Notes under the pieces: generated by a model
Told to the model about the DNA's origin: nothing
Databases searched by the model: none
Seen by the model: only the letters and a program-made list of their open reading frames with translations
In this document: piece by piece, positions 5,625-8,785 of the stretch
Layout of the letters: the number at the start of each line of letters is the position of its first letter
Numbering within the stretch: the stretch's first letter is position 1
Program-made: the position numbers and the translations under genes
Source of the DNA: Patescibacteria group bacterium
Lineage (GTDB): Bacteria > Patescibacteriota > Andersenbacteria > UBA10190
DNA: 8,785 nt
NCBI GenBank assembly: GCA_022574795.1
Contig: JACZRJ010000011.1
Coordinates: 1-8,785 of the forward strand
Direction of reading: 5' to 3'

Positions 5625-6719
5625 ATGTTGGACTCGTTATTTATAGGGCCCGCTTGGCAGCAAATCTGGTGGGGCAATACTGTGCAGGATTATACGGTGG
5701 CCTTGGTGGTGCTGGTTGTCTTCTGGTCGGCTTTTTGGTTATTACAGAAGTTAGTGTTGTCACGCCTGAGGCGAGTGGCAGAGCGCACCGCCACGGATAT
5801 TGATGACACGGTCTTGAAAATTGTTGATGAGATTAAACCATCGTTTTATCTGGTGTTAGCTGTCTGGGGCAGTGTGCGGACATTGGCCCTGAGCGACGGA
5901 GTGGCCCGAGTGGTGAATACCTTGTTGATGTTGGTCCTGGCCTATCAAGTAGTGATGTCGCTGCAAATTCTTATCGACTATTTGGTTAAACGTTGGCTGG
6001 CTAAGGGTAAGGAGGAAGAGATGAGTAAGGAGCAGGAGCGCCAAACTGAGTCGGCGCTGGGCATTATCAACCTGCTGGCCAAGTTTGTCTTGTGGTCGGT
6101 CGGTTTGTTATTTGTCCTGTCTAACCTGGGGGTGAATGTAACGTCGTTGGTAGCCAGTTTAGGTATTGGCGGAATTGCTATTGCCTTAGCCGCGCAAAAC
6201 ATTTTGGGCGATCTGTTTAGCTCGCTGGCAATTTACCTTGATAAGCCGTTCGCGATAGGTGATATGATAGCCGTTGGCGATGTTCGAGGGACAGTACAGC
6301 ACATTGGGATTAAGACTACTCGGATCAAGACTCTGACCGGCGAAGAGGTGATCTTGCCGAATAAAGAGCTGACTAATTCCCAGGTGCAGAATTTCCGCAA
6401 GATGAGTGAGCGCCGGGTAATTTTTGAACTGGGGGTTGTCTATGATACGGAGGCCAGTGCTCTAACCCAGATACCACAAATGCTGAAAAATTTGATCGAT
6501 AAGACTGACAACTGTCGGTTTGATCGGGCTCACTTTAAGACTTTTGGTGACTCGGCCCTGATATTTGAGGTAGTTTATTATGTGACGACTCGAGATTTTG
6601 CTATTCATGTAAAGGCTCAACAGGCCATAAACGTAGCAATTAAGGAATCGTTTGATGGTGCGGGTCTGGAATTTGCCTATCCGACTCAAACACAATACGT
6701 TCACACAGTATCTGACTAG
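5625..6719 (+). CDS. MscS-family small-conductance mechanosensitive ion channel
   Basis: A 364-residue protein with N-terminal membrane helices (about 23-45, 73-90, 95-120), a charged linker rich in Lys/Glu (125-142), then the MscS core: helix 'FVLWSVGLLFVLSNLGV' (154-170), pore helix 'NVTSLVASLGIGGIAIALAAQNILGDLFSSLAIYLDKPFAIGDMI' (171-215), beta domain 'GTVQHIGIKTTRIKTLTGEEVILPNKEL' (222-249), and the C-terminal alpha/beta domain ending 'GLEFAYPTQT'. The Gly/Ala-packed pore helix and the PF-x-IGD motif are diagnostic. The protein opens under membrane tension to release solutes on osmotic downshock. ATG 5625 is chosen because the frame upstream to 5496 runs through the hairpin cluster and yields a Cys/Pro/Gly-rich leader unlike any MscS. 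Clear spacing (135 bases) suggests separate transcription from the redox operon, although no convincing promoter was found. Confidence 0.95.
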   Translation: MLDSLFIGPAWQQIWWGNTVQDYTVALVVLVVFWSAFWLLQKLVLSRLRRVAERTATDIDDTVLKIVDEIKPSFYLVLAVWGSVRTLALSDGVARVVNTLLMLVLAYQVVMSLQILIDYLVKRWLAKGKEEEMSKEQERQTESALGIINLLAKFVLWSVGLLFVLSNLGVNVTSLVASLGIGGIAIALAAQNILGDLFSSLAIYLDKPFAIGDMIAVGDVRGTVQHIGIKTTRIKTLTGEEVILPNKELTNSQVQNFRKMSERRVIFELGVVYDTEASALTQIPQMLKNLIDKTDNCRFDRAHFKTFGDSALIFEVVYYVTTRDFAIHVKAQQAINVAIKESFDGAGLEFAYPTQTQYVHTVSD

Positions 6720-6733
6720 GATCTGATCTAAGG

Positions 6734-6751
6734 TGTCAATAATAGTTGACA
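6734..6751. promoter_or_regulatory. Perfect inverted repeat TGTCAA-N6-TTGACA, candidate operator
   Basis: TGTCAA (6734-6739), TAATAG, TTGACA (6746-6751). It lies 5 bases upstream of a consensus TATAAT. The TTGACA arm looks like a -35 but is too close to that -10 and has no good -10 at 15-18 bases downstream, so the repeat is better explained as a protein-binding site. Confidence 0.4.
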
Positions 6752-6756
6752 AAAAT

Positions 6757-6762
6757 TATAAT
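6757..6762 (+). promoter_or_regulatory. Consensus -10 element (TATAAT) for the 6863-7576 gene pair
   Basis: TATAAT matches the consensus exactly, but the hexamer 17 bases upstream (TGTCAA) is a poor -35, so the promoter may need an activator at the overlapping inverted repeat. Transcription from about 6769 would give a leader of roughly 94 bases that contains the 6786-6806 hairpin and a T7 run (6825-6831). Confidence 0.45.
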
Positions 6763-6785
6763 ACGCTTAAGTTTACCGTATAGTC

Positions 6786-6806
6786 ACACCTGCTTGGAGC
6801 AGGTGT
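6786..6806. repeat. Perfect 9-bp hairpin in the leader of the 6863 gene
   Basis: ACACCTGCT (6786-6794), loop TGG, AGCAGGTGT (6798-6806). It is a strong stem but the following T-run (6825-6831) is 18 bases away, so it is not a simple intrinsic terminator for the MscS gene. A leader regulatory stem or an operator are the alternatives. Confidence 0.55.
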
Positions 6807-6862
6807 AGTAGTACCTTTAAATCGTTTTTTTGATTGCTCTTACTTTTGAAGGGAGCGCAAGG

Positions 6863-7291
6863 ATGACAGTCCAGACCAGAGATAGAGATAACGGAAAGTT
6901 ACCTGAACCACACTTTGCCTGCTATGGATGCCGGGCGACGATCATGAAACCAGGTTATGCAGCTGACGATGGTTATTGGGATTGGGCGGGAGGTCTAGTT
7001 ACGACAGAGGCTAATCCGCTCGTCATCGAAGTCCCCCGTAGTGATCTTTATCCTGAAAGGAAGGCTTGTATCTGTGTTGGCTGTATTGAACAGCCTCGTT
7101 GTAAGAGTCTGCCAGTCACTCGTCTACACGAGATCACAAACAGACCTTTCAAAGAGGCACTGATGGCTCGGTATAATGACCTGATGACTGAGCCGCAGCG
7201 AAACCCTACGGATAGGACTTGGCCCGGGCCTGAGGTGAAGCAGGCTGAGGTTTCTCACCAACAAGATGACCCCGTTTTGGTGACAGTGTAA
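6863..7291 (+). CDS. Hypothetical Cys-rich (zinc-ribbon-like) small protein
   Basis: A 142-residue soluble protein that I do not recognise. Its cysteines are arranged like a zinc ribbon: 'C20-YG-C23' near the N-terminus, then 'C69-I-C71-VG-C74' and Cys80 about 45 residues later. Between them lies a Trp/Gly-rich stretch ('GYWDWAGGLVTTEANPLVIEVP'). The C-terminal third is polar and Pro/Gln-rich, probably disordered. ATG 6863 is chosen because GGGAG (6851-6855) stands 7 bases upstream, the best ribosome-binding site seen so far in the window; a TTG at 6830 in the same frame lacks one. It is followed 63 bases later by a small basic gene with an identical site. A nucleic-acid-binding or metal-binding role fits the motif, but no function can be assigned. 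Confidence 0.68.
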   Translation: MTVQTRDRDNGKLPEPHFACYGCRATIMKPGYAADDGYWDWAGGLVTTEANPLVIEVPRSDLYPERKACICVGCIEQPRCKSLPVTRLHEITNRPFKEALMARYNDLMTEPQRNPTDRTWPGPEVKQAEVSHQQDDPVLVTV

Positions 7292-7354
7292 TTACAGGGA
7301 AGAGAGCAGAGGCCCTTTTCTTAGTTTCATATGTACACTAGTGGGAGCTGACAA

Positions 7355-7576
7355 ATGGCTAGTAGTCGATCAAGAGAGGCCTGCAGAACAGCAAGAAGCA
7401 AGCAAGGGGGCAAACGCACCAGGCGTCGCAACGGTAGAGCTTTGCTGGGCATGGTGGCAAGTGGAGCCAGGTCATTTGACCCGGAAGAATATTTCCTGGC
7501 TGTAGACTTCGAAGTTCGAAGGGACAACACCTTAAAAAAACGACGACCAATGCGCTGTTTCACTGCTAATAGATAG
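7355..7576 (+). CDS. Hypothetical small, strongly basic 73-aa protein
   Basis: A 73-residue protein, very rich in Arg and Lys ('SSRSREACRTARSKQGGKRTRRRNGRALLG' at the start, 'KKRRPMRCFTANR' at the end), with a short acidic-aromatic centre 'FDPEEYFLAVDFE'. I do not recognise it. It is judged real because GGGAG (7343-7347) lies 7 bases before the ATG, exactly as in the preceding gene, and an intrinsic terminator starts 27 bases after the stop. The charge suggests binding to nucleic acid or ribosomes, like small basic chromatin or ribosome-associated proteins; that is inference. It may form a two-gene unit with the Cys-rich gene upstream. An overlapping minus-strand frame lacks such signals. Confidence 0.58.
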   Translation: MASSRSREACRTARSKQGGKRTRRRNGRALLGMVASGARSFDPEEYFLAVDFEVRRDNTLKKRRPMRCFTANR

Positions 7577-7603
7577 CTGCCGGAGCACACAGTATCATCA
7601 CAG

Positions 7604-7632
7604 GTGGACACAAGGACGTGTCCACTTTTTTT
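7604..7632 (+). terminator. Intrinsic (Rho-independent) terminator
   Basis: GTGGACAC (7604-7611), loop AAGGAC, GTGTCCAC (7618-7625), followed at once by seven T (7626-7632). A perfect 8-bp stem with a U-tract on the + strand, ending the 6863-7576 unit. Confidence 0.88.
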
Positions 7633-7749
7633 ATCCCACTTCGCAGAAAACCACCCCGTCGCCGGGGTGGATAAATGCGAATGGGATAACCCCGCGAAGC
7701 TCTAGTAAGGAGCGAAGTGGGGTAATTAGGTTTTCTGCTACGACGGGAT
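7633..7749. repeat. MITE/REP-like element with imperfect terminal inverted repeats
   Basis: The ends are inverted copies: ATCCC...GCAGAAAACC (7633-7652) against GGTTTTCTGC...GGGAT (7729-7749). Ten bases pair perfectly (7643-7652 with 7729-7738). Inside are a perfect stem-loop CCACCCCG-TCGC-CGGGGTGG (7651-7670) and a broken stem ACCCC/GGGGT with GCTC/GAGC (7689-7723). CCCACTTCGC (7635-7644) can alternatively pair with GCGAAGTGGG (7712-7721). No coding sense is visible. This is typical of a small non-autonomous or palindromic intergenic repeat. Confidence 0.6.
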
Positions 7750-7754
7750 TCCGC

Positions 7755-7801
7755 CATCCCGCCGTGGGCGGGATGCCCTGCTTCGGCAGGGATTACCCTG
7801 C
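7755..7801. repeat. Tandem perfect hairpins with a UUCG tetraloop and an alternative partner
   Basis: CATCCCGCC-GTG-GGCGGGATG (7755-7775) is a perfect 9-bp stem. It is followed directly by CCCTGC-TTCG-GCAGGG (7776-7791), a 6-bp stem capped by the very stable C(UUCG)G loop. GCAGGG can also pair with the next CCCTGC (7796-7801) across ATTA. It belongs to the same structured block as 7633-7749 and ends about 45 bases before lgt. Confidence 0.65.
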
Positions 7802-7845
7802 AATATGCGGGGCGGAGCTCCATTTGGCGTACACTTATAAAAGAT

Positions 7846-8598
7846 ATGCTTACTCTGTTTTCTAGCCGGACAGTAGTCTTCCAGGTTCAAGATTGGTCAG
7901 TAACGTGGTACGGGTTGTTATTCCTGTCTGGGTTTGTACTGGCGTATTGGTGGTTGCCGCGTTTGCAGCATAAAAGGGGATTAAAACTTAGTCGGCAGCA
8001 GTGGTTTGAGATCGTGGTCTGGAGCGCAGTTGGTGCCATTATTGGCGGTCGGTTAGGCTACGCTTTATGGTATGAGCCGGCTTTTTATTTTACTCATTCC
8101 TGGCAGTTGGTGTTGCTCAGAGGTGGCGGGATGGCTTCTCACGGTGGTTTCATTGGAGCTGGCCTAGCTCTGTGGTTGCTCAGCCGGCGATATCAAGTGC
8201 CTGCGCTCAAACTATTTGATGTTGTGGTTGTGGCGGCGGCGGTCGGGTTAGCTCTTGGTCGACTTGGTAATGTCATCAATCAGGAACTATTTCCAACTAT
8301 TGCAGCCCAGGTTATTGGGGTGTCGTCGAACTTGATAGTCGCTGGCGTGTCTTACTATCATCTGTCGTTTGTTCGCCGAGCTCGCCCGGGACAGACCACA
8401 GCCCTAGGGCTGATACTATATGGCTGGTTGCGTTTGGGAGTTGAATTAGTCAGAGATCAACCTTGGTCCTACACCTTGGGGTTAACCCGGGGACAGTTGT
8501 TGACGGTGCCACTGCTGTTGTTTGGTTGCTGGCTCTGGTTATACCTGCGGCGTCGGGTGAAACCGCTTGATTTGTGGGCCAGACTTGCTGAAGCTTAA
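7846..8598 (+). CDS. lgt: Phosphatidylglycerol:prolipoprotein diacylglyceryl transferase Lgt
   Basis: A 250-residue polytopic membrane protein with the Lgt signatures: 'VTWYGLLFLSGFVLAYWWLPR' at the N-terminus, 'GGGMASHGGFIGAGLALWLL' (His99 in the GGMxxHGG motif), and the catalytic/PG-binding signature 'LGRLGNVINQELFP' (Arg139, Asn142, Asn145, Glu147). The C-terminal 'YGWLRLGVELVRDQPW' is also conserved. It transfers diacylglycerol from phosphatidylglycerol to the lipobox cysteine of preprolipoproteins, the first step of bacterial lipoprotein maturation. It is somewhat shorter than the E. coli enzyme (291 aa) but all motifs are present. ATG 7846 has no Shine-Dalgarno sequence, and AT-rich TTATAAAAGAT immediately precedes it. 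It is preceded by a hairpin block and followed 5 bases after its stop by a helicase gene, suggesting co-transcription with that gene. Confidence 0.96.
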   Translation: MLTLFSSRTVVFQVQDWSVTWYGLLFLSGFVLAYWWLPRLQHKRGLKLSRQQWFEIVVWSAVGAIIGGRLGYALWYEPAFYFTHSWQLVLLRGGGMASHGGFIGAGLALWLLSRRYQVPALKLFDVVVVAAAVGLALGRLGNVINQELFPTIAAQVIGVSSNLIVAGVSYYHLSFVRRARPGQTTALGLILYGWLRLGVELVRDQPWSYTLGLTRGQLLTVPLLLFGCWLWLYLRRRVKPLDLWARLAEA

Positions 8599-8603
8599 GA
8601 TTG

Positions 8604-8785
8604 ATGGAGCAAGTACGGGTGCGCGCTCGTGGTGAGGCGACGTTCAAACGGCATTATGAGCAGCTCAATGCGCAGCAGCGAGCTGCGGTCGATGTCTTGG
8701 AAGGCCCAGTGATGGTGCTGGCCGGTCCTGGTACTGACAAAACTCATTTGTTGGCGGTACGCGTGGCTAACATCTTGAGGAGCAC
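8604..8785 (+). CDS. UvrD/Rep/PcrA-type DNA helicase, N-terminus (3' truncated by window end)
   Basis: An open frame from ATG 8604 runs off the right edge, giving 60 complete residues. After a charged leader (1-19) it shows the superfamily 1 Q-motif and motif I: 'LNAQQRAAVDVLEGPVMVLAGPGTDKTHLLAVRVANIL'. This identifies an UvrD-like helicase that uses ATP to unwind DNA in repair or replication; in many CPR genomes such proteins carry a C-terminal nuclease domain, which cannot be seen here. In the Walker A motif, Asp45 (GAC at 8736-8738) occupies the glycine before the essential Lys (usual GPGTGKT). That would be expected to weaken or abolish ATP binding unless compensated, or may be a sequencing error. 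The ATG is 5 bases after the lgt stop; a TTG at 8601 is an alternative start. Confidence 0.88.
   Translation, partial: MEQVRVRARGEATFKRHYEQLNAQQRAAVDVLEGPVMVLAGPGTDKTHLLAVRVANILRS

Noticed and set aside
6786..6831. Intrinsic terminator for the MscS gene
   Set aside because: The hairpin and the T-run are separated by 18 bases, so the canonical stem/U-tract arrangement is not met.
7566..7823. Minus-strand open frame of 85 aa
   Set aside because: Its sequence is the read-through of the hairpin block and the terminator; 'VIPAEAG'-like translations are typical of intergenic palindromic repeats, and it has no start signal.
1..8785. CRISPR arrays, tRNA or rRNA genes, transposase genes
   Set aside because: I searched by eye for regularly spaced repeats, cloverleaf-like arms and transposase motifs and saw none that could be supported.

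Overview
All genes in this window lie on the + strand. TGA is an ordinary stop (the msrA and yvlD-type genes end with it), which excludes the recoded TGA=Gly lineages. The gene content (a DUF3179 protein, CcdA with TlpA-type thioredoxins, a small 'NFLWE' membrane protein, a UvrD-type helicase beginning 'LNAQQRAAV...EGPVMVLAGPGT') resembles what I recall from Patescibacteria/CPR genomes. That placement is inference from gene flavour, with moderate confidence at best. Most start codons lack a recognisable Shine-Dalgarno sequence; the two genes at 6863 and 7355 are clear exceptions.

Layout. 1-1213: the C-terminal half of MsrA, a YvlD/phage-holin-4 family membrane protein, and a conserved but uncharacterised four-TM protein, the last followed by one copy of a near-perfect 19-bp direct repeat whose other copy precedes the gene. 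1214-1450: a non-coding region ending in a strong sigma70-like promoter (TTGACA-16-TATACT) with a perfect palindrome over its -10 edge and start region. 1451-5489: a tight seven-gene operon: ArsR-family repressor, glutaredoxin, DUF3179 protein, two membrane-anchored TlpA-like thioredoxins (WCPNC and WCPFC), a CcdA electron transporter, and a small MerT-like membrane protein with a CC pair. 5490-5624: a short GC-rich hairpin block. 5625-6719: an MscS-family mechanosensitive channel. 6720-7632: an apparently self-contained unit with inverted repeats, a consensus TATAAT, two orphan small genes (a Cys-rich zinc-ribbon-like protein and a very basic 73-aa protein) that share the same GGGAG-7-ATG signal, and an intrinsic terminator. 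7633-7821: a dense block of nested and alternative hairpins that looks like a MITE/REP-type non-coding repeat. 7846-8598: lgt (prolipoprotein diacylglyceryl transferase). 8604-end: the N-terminus of a UvrD/Rep-type helicase whose Walker A motif carries Asp where Gly is expected.

How it fits together. The most coherent system is the ArsR operon. CcdA would carry reducing equivalents from the cytoplasm across the membrane, the two TlpA-like proteins would use them on the outer face, the glutaredoxin would act in the cytoplasm, and the MerT-like protein would handle a thiol-bound metal or other thiophile. The ArsR protein, with Cys47 and Cys85, would switch the operon on by releasing the palindrome at its own promoter. 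The individual family calls are well supported. The joint function (thiol redox control tied to metal or sulfur stress) is a hypothesis.
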